64,000 nt of DNA from Bacteroidota bacterium (GTDB taxonomy: Bacteria; Bacteroidota; Bacteroidia; Flavobacteriales_D; Crocinitomicaceae). Under the pieces are notes generated by a model, which did not search any database, was not told the origin of the DNA, and worked only from the letters and a program-made list of their open reading frames with translations. Positions 17,521 through 24,985 of the stretch are shown in pieces (positions within the stretch are counted from its first letter, which is position 1; each line of letters starts with the position of its first letter). The position numbers and the translations under genes were made by a program. Location of the stretch: contig SBGX01000011.1 of assembly GCA_006226425.1 (NCBI GenBank), forward strand, positions 155,159 through 219,158, given 5' to 3'.

Positions 17521-18096
17521 TTAATCTTCAATTTTGGATACGATCCCTTCTGAGAGTTGATACTTTTCGCCACTTTCCTGGCACACGGCCAATCCTTCAT
17601 GATCAAACTCCAGGCGATGACCGTGGGCACTCATCCAACCCATTTGTTTGGCAGGATTTCCAACGACCAGGGCATAATCGGGCACATTTTTTGTCACTAC
17701 GGCACCCGCTCCGACGAAGGCGTACCGACCAATATCATGTCCGCAGACAATCGTTGCATTCGCCCCGATACTGGCTCCCTGTTTTACAACGGTCCGGGCG
17801 TATTCGCTTTTTCGGTTTACAGCACTCCGTGGATTGATGACGTTTGTGAAAACCATCGACGGTCCCAGAAAGACATCGTCCTCACAGATGACCCCTGTAT
17901 AGATTGAAACATTGTTTTGGACCTTGACATTACGTCCTAAAACAACCTCTGGAGAGATCACAACGTTCTGTCCGATATTACAGCTTTCACCAATGGTACA
18001 ATTGGGCATGATATGTGAAAAATGCCAAATTTTGGTTCCTGTGCCAATCTGACAACCAGGATCAATCACTGCGGTTTCGTGTGCAAAATAGTCCAT
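17521..18096 (-). CDS. Hexapeptide N-acetyltransferase, WbpD/WlbB-like
   Basis: Transfers an acetyl group to an amino sugar, in this pathway to the 3-amino group of UDP-2-acetamido-3-amino-glucuronate. The 191-residue protein is a left-handed beta-helix of hexapeptide repeats, with runs such as [15 protein letters not shown] and [16 protein letters not shown], and a final [12 protein letters not shown] motif typical of WbpD and related enzymes. It ends three bases before the WbpB-like gene and its ATG abuts the stop of the decarboxylase gene upstream. The gene order aminotransferase, dehydrogenase, decarboxylase, acetyltransferase, oxidoreductase, dehydrogenase is compact, with no internal promoter visible. 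Confidence 0.87.
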   Translation of the reverse strand: MDYFAHETAVIDPGCQIGTGTKIWHFSHIMPNCTIGESCNIGQNVVISPEVVLGRNVKVQNNVSIYTGVICEDDVFLGPSMVFTNVINPRSAVNRKSEYARTVVKQGASIGANATIVCGHDIGRYAFVGAGAVVTKNVPDYALVVGNPAKQMGWMSAHGHRLEFDHEGLAVCQESGEKYQLSEGIVSKIED

Positions 18097-19083
18097 TTAC
18101 TTTCGGATGTATTTTTCGAAGTCGTTGTGTTCCTTTTGATTTAATTCTTCCTGGCTCAAGCCACAAAAATAAGCATAAGTTTTTTCCAGTCCTTCCCGAC
18201 GGTTTACGACGGGTTGCCAACCTAATAACTCCCTGGCTTTTTGGATGTCCGGTTGACGTTGCTTGGGGTCGTCCTTTGGAAGCTCCTTGAACACAATTTT
18301 CTGAGTGGTATTGGTCAGTTTGATAATTTCTTCCGCAAACTCGCGAATAGAGATTTCATCCGGGTTTCCGATGTTGACGGGATGCGGGTAGTCACTAAAA
18401 AGGAGTCGCTGAATTCCCTCGATTAGGTCATCGACGTAGCAGAAGGACCTGGTTTGAGAACCGTCTCCAAAAATAGTTAGGTCTTCTCCACGCAGTGCCT
18501 GTCCGATAAAAGCAGGGAGTACGCGTCCGTCATTCAATCGCATGCGTGGCCCGTAAGTATTAAAAATTCGTACAATTCGCGTTTCCAGCCCGTGATACGT
18601 ATGGTAGGCCATGGTCATTGCTTCCTGAAAGCGTTTGGCCTCGTCATATACTCCTCTTGGACCTACCGGATTGACATTTCCCCAATAATCTTCCGTTTGT
18701 GGGTGCACGGTTGGGTCTCCATAAACTTCAGAGGTCGATGCGATCAGGACGCGGGCATTTTTAGCACGTGCAAGTCCGAGGCAATTATGTACTCCAAGAG
18801 AACCGACTTTAAGGGTTTGAATAGGAATCTTCAGGTAGTCAATTGGGCTCGCTGGTGAGGCAAAGTGCAGGATATAATCCAGTTTTCCTGGCACATGAAT
18901 GAATTTACTCACGTCGTGGTGGTAAAATTCGAAGTGCTCCAATTTGAACAGGTGTTCAATATTGCTCAGTCTTCCGGTAATCAGGTTGTCCATCCCAATA
19001 ACGTGAAATCCGTCTCGGATAAAACGGTCACAAAGGTGTGAACCTAAAAAACCTGCGGCTCCTGTGATCAGTACTCTTTTCAT
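18097..19083 (-). CDS. UDP-glucuronate decarboxylase (UDP-xylose synthase)
   Basis: A short-chain dehydrogenase that converts UDP-glucuronate to UDP-xylose through a 4-keto intermediate, with bound NAD. The 328-residue protein has GAAGFLGSH at residues 8-16, the UXS hallmark [12 protein letters not shown] and the catalytic pair Y146/K150 in GVYDEAKR. The next segments ([18 protein letters not shown], then RSFCYVDDL) also match UXS more closely than other SDR sugar enzymes. The gene directly upstream encodes UDP-glucose 6-dehydrogenase, which supplies its substrate. The pair therefore makes UDP-xylose from UDP-glucose. The destination of the xylose is not shown; no glycosyltransferase is in the operon. 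Confidence 0.92.
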   Translation of the reverse strand: MKRVLITGAAGFLGSHLCDRFIRDGFHVIGMDNLITGRLSNIEHLFKLEHFEFYHHDVSKFIHVPGKLDYILHFASPASPIDYLKIPIQTLKVGSLGVHNCLGLARAKNARVLIASTSEVYGDPTVHPQTEDYWGNVNPVGPRGVYDEAKRFQEAMTMAYHTYHGLETRIVRIFNTYGPRMRLNDGRVLPAFIGQALRGEDLTIFGDGSQTRSFCYVDDLIEGIQRLLFSDYPHPVNIGNPDEISIREFAEEIIKLTNTTQKIVFKELPKDDPKQRQPDIQKARELLGWQPVVNRREGLEKTYAYFCGLSQEELNQKEHNDFEKYIRK

Positions 19084-19086
19084 AAA

Positions 19087-20403
19087 CTATCGTTCAATGG
19101 TATTACGTCCAATACTAGCGTAATAAAATCCTCGTTCGGTCATTTCATCCAGATCAAAAAGATTTCTTCCGTCGAAAATCACTTTGTCTTTTAGTCCAGC
19201 AGAAATCTTATCAAAATCAGGGTTTCGGAAAATTCCCCACTCCGTACAAATGATCAGGGCATCAGCCTGTTCAATCGCCTCATATTCATTTTCGCTGTAC
19301 GCAATGCGATCTCCAATTTGATTTTTCACATTCTTCATGGCTTCGGGATCGAAGGCGGTGATTTGCGCTCCTGCTTCCAACAATTTTTCAATCAGGTAGA
19401 GGGAAGGTGCCTCCCGAATGTCATCGGTATCTGGTTTGAAGGCGAGCCCCCAGATGGCAAAGTGTTTGTCTTTCAGCTCACCCCGGTAATAATTTTTGAT
19501 TTTGGGGAATAAGGCCGTCTTTTGTTGTTCATTGACTTGCATGACTGCCTCCAGGATGCGGAAGTCATATTCTGCTTCCTTTCCTGATTTAACCAGCGCC
19601 TGTACGTCCTTTGGAAAACAGGACCCTCCATATCCGATTCCTGGAAACAAGAACCGTTTTCCAATGCGGGCATCTGATCCGATTCCGACGCGGACATGAT
19701 CAATATTCGCTCCTACCAGTTCACAGAAGTTAGCAACTTCATTCATGAAGGTGATTTTAGTAGCCAAAAAGGAATTCGCCGCATACTTGGTAAGTTCGGC
19801 GGATTTTTCGTCCATGAAAATGATGGGGTTTCCCTGTCTGACAAAAGGCTTGTAGAGTTGCTCCATGATCTTCCGGGCCTTGATCGAACTGCTTCCGATC
19901 ACCACACGGTCCGGCTTTAGAAAGTCATCTACCGCAAAACCTTCCCGGAGAAATTCCGGATTCGAAACCACGTCAAAGTCAACACGTGCATGTTTTTCAA
20001 TGGTTGCCCGGACTTTTTCAGCCGTTCCAACAGGGACAGTGCTCTTGTCCACCACGACTTTGTAAGAAGTCATCATCTGGCCGAGTTCTTCCGCTACCCC
20101 CAAAATGTAGGAAAGGTCTGCAGATCCATCTTCACCTGGAGGGGTTGGGAGGGCCAGGAAAATAATCTCTGCATTTTCGATCCCGTCCCGAAGATCGGTG
20201 GTAAAATGGAGTCTCCCGGCATTAATATTTCGCTCGAACAGCATGTCGAGATGGGGCTCGTAAATGGGGACATGTCCCTCTTTTAAACGGGCCACTTTTT
20301 CCTGGTCAATATCTATACAGGTAACGCGGTTACCAGTTTCTGCAAAGCAGGTTCCGGTGACCAGGCCAACATATCCTGTTCCAACTACTGCAATATTCTT
20401 CAT
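19087..20403 (-). CDS. ugd: UDP-glucose 6-dehydrogenase
   Basis: Oxidises UDP-glucose to UDP-glucuronate with two NAD, in the cytoplasm. The 438-residue protein shows the NAD-binding VVGTGYVGLVTG at residues 5-16, the structural motif VDKSTVPVGT and the catalytic Cys262 in GYGGSCFPKD. The C-terminal domain (AFKPDTDDIREAPS) is complete. It overlaps the aminotransferase gene by four bases and is followed after three bases by the UDP-glucuronate decarboxylase, for which it makes the substrate. Two different nucleotide-sugar 6-dehydrogenases in one operon (this and the TviB-like one) show that two separate sugars are made. Identification is firm. Confidence 0.95.
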   Translation of the reverse strand: MKNIAVVGTGYVGLVTGTCFAETGNRVTCIDIDQEKVARLKEGHVPIYEPHLDMLFERNINAGRLHFTTDLRDGIENAEIIFLALPTPPGEDGSADLSYILGVAEELGQMMTSYKVVVDKSTVPVGTAEKVRATIEKHARVDFDVVSNPEFLREGFAVDDFLKPDRVVIGSSSIKARKIMEQLYKPFVRQGNPIIFMDEKSAELTKYAANSFLATKITFMNEVANFCELVGANIDHVRVGIGSDARIGKRFLFPGIGYGGSCFPKDVQALVKSGKEAEYDFRILEAVMQVNEQQKTALFPKIKNYYRGELKDKHFAIWGLAFKPDTDDIREAPSLYLIEKLLEAGAQITAFDPEAMKNVKNQIGDRIAYSENEYEAIEQADALIICTEWGIFRNPDFDKISAGLKDKVIFDGRNLFDLDEMTERGFYYASIGRNTIER

Positions 20404-21533
20404 GATTTTACCAAAAATGCTTTGATCGACTCACAGATATAATTCAGTTCTTCTGTCTCCAGCTCGGTATGCATGGGGAGTGAAAGAACGCGAGTGGTCA
20501 ACCAGTCTGTTACAGGAAGTTCCTGATCCTCACAATTAAACGCGGCAAACATTTTTTGTTTATGTGCCGGAACCGGGTAATAGATCATCGAAGGAACTCC
20601 TTTTTCCGCGAGGAAGCGATTCAGTTCATCCCGGTCAACGCCTTCCAGTTGGATGGTGTACTGATGAAAAACATGCTTCGATTTGGGATCCCGATACGGT
20701 GTTTTAATTTGTGGAACATCCGCAAATGCTACGTCATAATAATCCGCTGCCTTACGCCGTGCGTCACAGTAGTTATCCAGTCGAGGGAGCTTGACTCCTA
20801 AAACCGCCGCCTGAATGGCATCGAGTCGTGAGTTGCATCCAACCATGTCATGGTAGTACCGGACTTCCATACCGTGATTGGCAATTTTTCTCATTTGGTG
20901 GGCTAGTTCGTCGTCGTTGGTACAGATTGCACCACCGTCGCCGTAGCAACCCAAATTTTTTGAAGGGAAGAAGGAAGTACATCCGATATCTCCTATGGTA
21001 CCAGTTTTTGAGATGCTTCCATCAGCATGTGTATAATCACAACCAATGGCCTGGGCATTATCCTCAATCACCTTGAGTCCATGTTTCTGTGCAATCTGCA
21101 TGATGCGGTCCATATTGGCAGCCTGGCCGTACAGGTGTACAGGAACTATGGCCTTTGTTCGTTCGCTGATTGCCGCTTCAATTTTATCCGGGTCGATGCA
21201 AAAGCTGTCCGGATCTACATCTACGAAGACAGGCTTGAGCCCCAAAAGAGCAATAACTTCTGTGGTTGCAATGAACGTAAAGGAAGGAGTGATTACTTCA
21301 TCTCCGGTTTTCAATCCGAGAGACATCAGGGCAATCTGAAGAGCATCAGTTCCATTGGCACAAGGGATAACATGCTTGGCCCCCAGATAATCCTCCAATG
21401 CATTCTGGAAATTTTGGATGACCGGACCACCGATAAATTGGGTGCTGTCAATGACTTCAGAAATCGCTTTGTCAACCTCTTCTTTAATCGCAGCGTACTG
21501 CTTTTTAAGGTCAACCATTTGAATGTTTTTCAT
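20400..21533 (-). CDS. DegT/DnrJ/EryC1 aminotransferase, WbpE-like
   Basis: A PLP-dependent aminotransferase that adds an amino group to a keto-sugar nucleotide. The 377-residue protein has GTDALQIAL near residue 62, the Asp-containing VIEDNAQAIGCDY segment and the PLP-binding Lys192 in FFPSKNLGCYGDGG. The sequence of the latter half (RKIANHGMEVRYYHDMVG) resembles WbpE/WlbC, which aminates the 3-keto-UDP-GlcNAc-uronate made by WbpB. It is the first gene of the operon, 47 bases from the predicted transcription start, so it is likely to set the level of the whole pathway. Alternatives among keto-sugar aminotransferases cannot be separated by sequence alone, but the neighbours fit WbpE well. Confidence 0.87.
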   Translation of the reverse strand: MKNIQMVDLKKQYAAIKEEVDKAISEVIDSTQFIGGPVIQNFQNALEDYLGAKHVIPCANGTDALQIALMSLGLKTGDEVITPSFTFIATTEVIALLGLKPVFVDVDPDSFCIDPDKIEAAISERTKAIVPVHLYGQAANMDRIMQIAQKHGLKVIEDNAQAIGCDYTHADGSISKTGTIGDIGCTSFFPSKNLGCYGDGGAICTNDDELAHQMRKIANHGMEVRYYHDMVGCNSRLDAIQAAVLGVKLPRLDNYCDARRKAADYYDVAFADVPQIKTPYRDPKSKHVFHQYTIQLEGVDRDELNRFLAEKGVPSMIYYPVPAHKQKMFAAFNCEDQELPVTDWLTTRVLSLPMHTELETEELNYICESIKAFLVKS

Positions 21534-21585
21534 GCTTCCTTATTTAGTTTACCCAGGTAATTTTTATGACAAATGGGTAAGAAAG

Positions 21586-21614
21586 CAAAATTAATAGAAA
21601 ATATCATACTACAA
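21586..21614 (-). promoter_or_regulatory. Predicted promoter of the nucleotide-sugar operon
   Basis: On the minus strand TTG (complement of 21612-21614) and TAATTTTG (complement of 21586-21593) are 18 bases apart, the Bacteroidota consensus. Transcription would start about 47 bases before the aminotransferase ATG. It is back to back with the promoter at 21663-21694. Confidence 0.65.
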
Positions 21615-21662
21615 GCTGCGTTTTAGTAGAGGAATGGAGCAGTTTACAGGGAATTTTGAATG

Positions 21663-21694
21663 TTTGGCGGAGAAACAATATTCTCCTATCTTTG
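21663..21694 (+). promoter_or_regulatory. Predicted promoter adjoining the ATG of the outer membrane protein gene
   Basis: TTTG at 21663-21666 and TATCTTTG at 21687-21694 are 20 bases apart. The -7 element ends only five bases before the ATG at 21700, so the transcript would have almost no leader. Confidence 0.7.
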
Positions 21695-21699
21695 CTAAC

Positions 21700-22458
21700 A
21701 TGAAAAAAGGCTTGTTGGTCCTGGTTTCGATCCTGTTTTGCAGTACATTTTTTGCACAGCGTAATGTGCGTGATAGTGCTGTTGCCACCCCTTGGATAGC
21801 CGTTCATTACGGTGGGAACTGGACGAAGAAGGATTTGGCCCTCCGTTATGGTTTTTTGAATCATCTGGGGGTATTGGCCGGATATAAAACAAAAAGCAAC
21901 TGGTTTTTGGGCCTGGAAGGAAATTTTATTTTCGGTGATCAGATCAATGCCAGGGGGTTGTTTGATAATTTAGTGGACAGTTACGGGAACATCACTGATG
22001 TAAATGGAACGGTGGCTCAGGTACTTGTGCTTGCACGGGGAACAAATGTCAATGTTTCAATTGGGAAAATCATTCCCGTATTTGGAGGAAATCCGAACTC
22101 AGGAATTTTTGTCCATGCAGGAGCTGGTTATTTGATGCACAAAATGAGGATTGATACAAGGGATCAGGTCATTCCTCAAATCGAGCTGGATTATCGCAAA
22201 GGCTATGATCGGCTTTCCACCGGATACAATATTCACGGTTTTTTGGGCTATGGCTTCATGGCAAATCGGGGCTTGATTAATTTCTATGGCGGTTTTTACG
22301 TGCAACAAGGTTATACAAAGAACCGAAGATTGATCTTCTTTGATCAACCGGATGTCCCTGTTTCGCAGGAAGTCATGAAAGATTTGCAGATCGGCTTTAA
22401 AGGAGGCTGGTTAATTCCCATCTATCGAAGAAAACCCAAAGAATTTTATTTCAATTGA
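21700..22458 (+). CDS. Outer membrane beta-barrel protein of unknown function
   Basis: A 252-residue protein with a signal peptide (MKKGLLVLVSILF... cleaved after about STFFAQ) and a mature region of alternating hydrophobic and polar strands rich in Gly and aromatic residues (for example GVLAGYKTKSNWFLGLEGNF and IHGFLGYGFMANRGLINFYG), as in small outer membrane barrels of the OmpW/OmpA-like type. No specific family is recognised. The frame is open for 66 bases further upstream, but the promoter lies there, so the ATG at 21700 is the start. Its stop overlaps the start of waaA, so the two are co-transcribed and probably translationally coupled. Confidence 0.75.
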   Translation: MKKGLLVLVSILFCSTFFAQRNVRDSAVATPWIAVHYGGNWTKKDLALRYGFLNHLGVLAGYKTKSNWFLGLEGNFIFGDQINARGLFDNLVDSYGNITDVNGTVAQVLVLARGTNVNVSIGKIIPVFGGNPNSGIFVHAGAGYLMHKMRIDTRDQVIPQIELDYRKGYDRLSTGYNIHGFLGYGFMANRGLINFYGGFYVQQGYTKNRRLIFFDQPDVPVSQEVMKDLQIGFKGGWLIPIYRRKPKEFYFN

Positions 22459-23675
22459 TGTCATTCCTCTATCTGTTTGCGATTAGGCTTTTGGGTACAG
22501 GAATCTTTTTGGCTCAACTCATTAATCCCAAGGCAAAAAAATGGGTTCGGGGCAGACAAGAGCAATGGAAAAATTGGCCTGAAGTGCCAAAAGGGCGCCG
22601 GGTGATTTGGTTTCATTGTGCCTCCCTGGGAGAATTTGATCAGGGCCTTCCCCTGATGGATCGAATAAAGGAAGAGGACCCTGAGGTCTTTTTGTTGCTC
22701 ACATTTTTTAGTCCATCCGGATTCGAGCATTACCATAAAAGAAAACACCAGGTGGATTACGCTTGTTATTTACCACTCGATCTACCGTCACGAGCCAGCA
22801 CCTTTTTGGATCATTTTCGTCCGGAGCAGGCCTATTTCGTCAAGTATGAATACTGGCATTTCTTTTTAAGAGAAGCCCACAAGAGGGCGGTGGACTGTTA
22901 CGCTGTCTGCGCGATTTTTAGAAAAGATCATCGCTTCTTCAAATGGTATGGTGCTTTTTTCCGGAAGACACTGACTTTCATGAAGCACTTTTTTGTGCAG
23001 AATAAGGAATCACTTGAGCTCCTTCATCAAATTGGAATTAGGAATTTGAGCCTGGTGGGAGACATGCGTTTTGACCGGGTGATTGAGCATCGGAAGAGTT
23101 TGGTTTCCGACACGGTAATTGAACAGTTTTTAGAAGGAGAACGAGCTTTTATTCTTGGGAGCAGTTGGTCCGAAGGAGAGGCCATGCTTGAGTCCGGAAT
23201 TAAATCTTATGTGGAGCAGGGAAAGGTAATCATAGCTCCTCACGATATTGGTGAAGCACATTTAAAGGAAATTGAACAACGTTTTCGTGGACAATGTATT
23301 CGATATTCCCGAATGAGCGAGCATCAGGGAGAAAACATTTTGTTAATTGATTGTATCGGGAAACTAGCCAACGCTTATCAGTACGGGAAATTTGCCTATG
23401 TGGGAGGAGGTTTTAAAGGAAGCCTTCACAACATCCTGGAGCCGGCTGTATTTGGACTACCGGTTCTCTTTGGTCCAAAGCATGATCGCTTCCCGGAAGG
23501 AGATTTATTTTTGGAATCCGGGGTCGCTTTTGAGCTTCGAAAAGAAGCAGATTTCCCAGTCATTTTGAAGGCTATTGAATCGGCCAATGATTGGGAGCAA
23601 AAACTAGGTGCGCTGATTGAAAGTCAGCGAGGCGCCGCCGAGTTGATTTATCAAATAAATTTCGTAAAATCGTAA
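22458..23675 (+). CDS. waaA: 3-deoxy-D-manno-octulosonic acid (Kdo) transferase
   Basis: Adds Kdo from CMP-Kdo to the lipid A precursor at the cytoplasmic face of the inner membrane. The protein is about 405 residues. It starts with an N-terminal membrane anchor (SFLYLFAIRLLGTGIFL). The conserved segments HCASLGEFDQG, VKYEYWHFFLREA and VIAPHDIGEAHLKEIE follow. The C-terminal donor site reads YVGGGFKGSLHNILEPAVFG and ends with LFGPKHDRFPEG. These are diagnostic of WaaA/KdtA. The start at 22458 overlaps the stop of the outer membrane protein. Presence of WaaA confirms that the organism makes lipopolysaccharide. Whether it adds one or two Kdo cannot be told from sequence. Confidence 0.93.
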   Translation: MSFLYLFAIRLLGTGIFLAQLINPKAKKWVRGRQEQWKNWPEVPKGRRVIWFHCASLGEFDQGLPLMDRIKEEDPEVFLLLTFFSPSGFEHYHKRKHQVDYACYLPLDLPSRASTFLDHFRPEQAYFVKYEYWHFFLREAHKRAVDCYAVCAIFRKDHRFFKWYGAFFRKTLTFMKHFFVQNKESLELLHQIGIRNLSLVGDMRFDRVIEHRKSLVSDTVIEQFLEGERAFILGSSWSEGEAMLESGIKSYVEQGKVIIAPHDIGEAHLKEIEQRFRGQCIRYSRMSEHQGENILLIDCIGKLANAYQYGKFAYVGGGFKGSLHNILEPAVFGLPVLFGPKHDRFPEGDLFLESGVAFELRKEADFPVILKAIESANDWEQKLGALIESQRGAAELIYQINFVKS

Positions 23676-23788
23676 AAATTGATTAAAAATTGCGATTTAA
23701 TCGAATAATTTAGTCAAATTACGTAGGATGTCGTAGGCCTCAACGAGGCAAAAATGTTACCTTTAGGCAATCGCTTAAAGTTAAAAGC

Positions 23789-24985
23789 ATGTCTACAAAA
23801 TCAAGTAAAGGAAGCCGGATCATTCCCCTGATAATGGGAATCATGATAGCTCTTTCCACTTATGCTCAGGAAACGATCCGTTTGGGAGATCAGATCTGGA
23901 TGAAGAAGAACCTGGATACCCAAAAATTCAGAAATGGAGACCAAATTCGTTTGTGTCGGAATCGGGATGAATGGAAGCAGGCGATGAAAAATCGCGAGCC
24001 GGCTTGTTGCTATTACAATTTTGAGGCTGAAATGGGACTCAAATACGGAATGATTTACAACGTATTTGTCTTGTTGGATGATCGCGAGTTGGCCCCTCAA
24101 AACTACAAACTACCAGATGGCGATGACTGGATGACTCTGGTGAATACCATTCAGGGAAGTTCAGATAAATTGAATGTCGGAAATCGCATCAAATCGACAG
24201 GAGGTTGGACCGAAATGTTGGAAAGAACCGAAGCTTCTTCTGGCTTTGAAGCCCTACCAGGAGGTTATTGCTCAAAGGGAGGTTACTGCATGAACGAAGG
24301 AAAAGGAGCCGATTTTTGGGTGGACGGATGGCGTTCCGCAGGTCGTCAGCGATTGTTTCGACTGTACAGTGATTACGCCCATTATCAAATGGTCACAGAA
24401 AACGCTCCGGGAGGTTATTATATCCGTTGTCTGATGGATCAGGAATCTCCGAAGTACAAGGAAATCACACTTGGATTCTTTGAAACCAAAGACTTTTATG
24501 TGACCTCTCACAATCTGGATGCAACGAGGTATCAAAATGGCGATGAGATCCCGCAAGCGACGGATTCCGCTTCCTGGGAACGATATGCTGAGCAGAGAGT
24601 GGGGGCCTGGTGCTATTTGAATTTCAATGAGGAGAATGGGAAAAAGTATGGGAAGATGTATAATGTTTACGCCATCAATGATGCGCGTGGAATATTGCCG
24701 ACAGGTTGGACGATCCCGACTAAGAAAGAATATAACAGTTTGACCTACGATCCGGATTTCATCGATCACCTGATGGAACAGCAGGGAGGAGCTTATGAAA
24801 TGGACGAGAAATTCACCACAGAAAAGACCTCTTTTTGGAGAAGGAAGGATAAAAAGAAGAAGAAGGCCGTTTATTTCATTGTTTATCCAGATAGTTCGTA
24901 TTCCATTGCTTTTACCACAGCGAAAAACATTGGCTGCTATGTACGTGCAATTAAAAAAATAGAGAGAGAAGATGAAGACAAATAA
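23789..24985 (+). CDS. Secreted protein with two FISUMP domains
   Basis: A 398-residue exported protein (signal peptide ends about STYAQ). It contains two copies of the FISUMP (Fibrobacter succinogenes major paralogous) domain. The first, about residues 28-200, includes IRLGDQIWMKKNLDTQKFRNGD, YYNFEAEMGLKYGMIYNVFV and PDGDDWMTLVNTI. The second, about 225-330, includes NLDATRYQNGDEIPQ, YLNFNEENGKKYGKMYNVYA and LPTGWTIPTKKEYNSLT. FISUMP domains are C-type-lectin-like folds found on surface proteins of Bacteroidota and Fibrobacteres, with no established reaction. It overlaps the WG-Hint gene by 14 bases, so the two are co-expressed. A near-consensus promoter (TACCTTTA) lies about 30 bases upstream. 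The lectin-like role is inference. Confidence 0.8.
   Translation: MSTKSSKGSRIIPLIMGIMIALSTYAQETIRLGDQIWMKKNLDTQKFRNGDQIRLCRNRDEWKQAMKNREPACCYYNFEAEMGLKYGMIYNVFVLLDDRELAPQNYKLPDGDDWMTLVNTIQGSSDKLNVGNRIKSTGGWTEMLERTEASSGFEALPGGYCSKGGYCMNEGKGADFWVDGWRSAGRQRLFRLYSDYAHYQMVTENAPGGYYIRCLMDQESPKYKEITLGFFETKDFYVTSHNLDATRYQNGDEIPQATDSASWERYAEQRVGAWCYLNFNEENGKKYGKMYNVYAINDARGILPTGWTIPTKKEYNSLTYDPDFIDHLMEQQGGAYEMDEKFTTEKTSFWRRKDKKKKKAVYFIVYPDSSYSIAFTTAKNIGCYVRAIKKIEREDEDK

Noticed and set aside
21027..21560. Plus-strand open frame of 177 codons
   Set aside because: Antisense to the aminotransferase gene with its PLP-lysine motif; no promoter or domain support.
23734..23746. GCCTC-AAC-GAGGC hairpin before the FISUMP gene
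   Set aside because: Short stem without a T run on the plus strand, so not a terminator for waaA; left unannotated.
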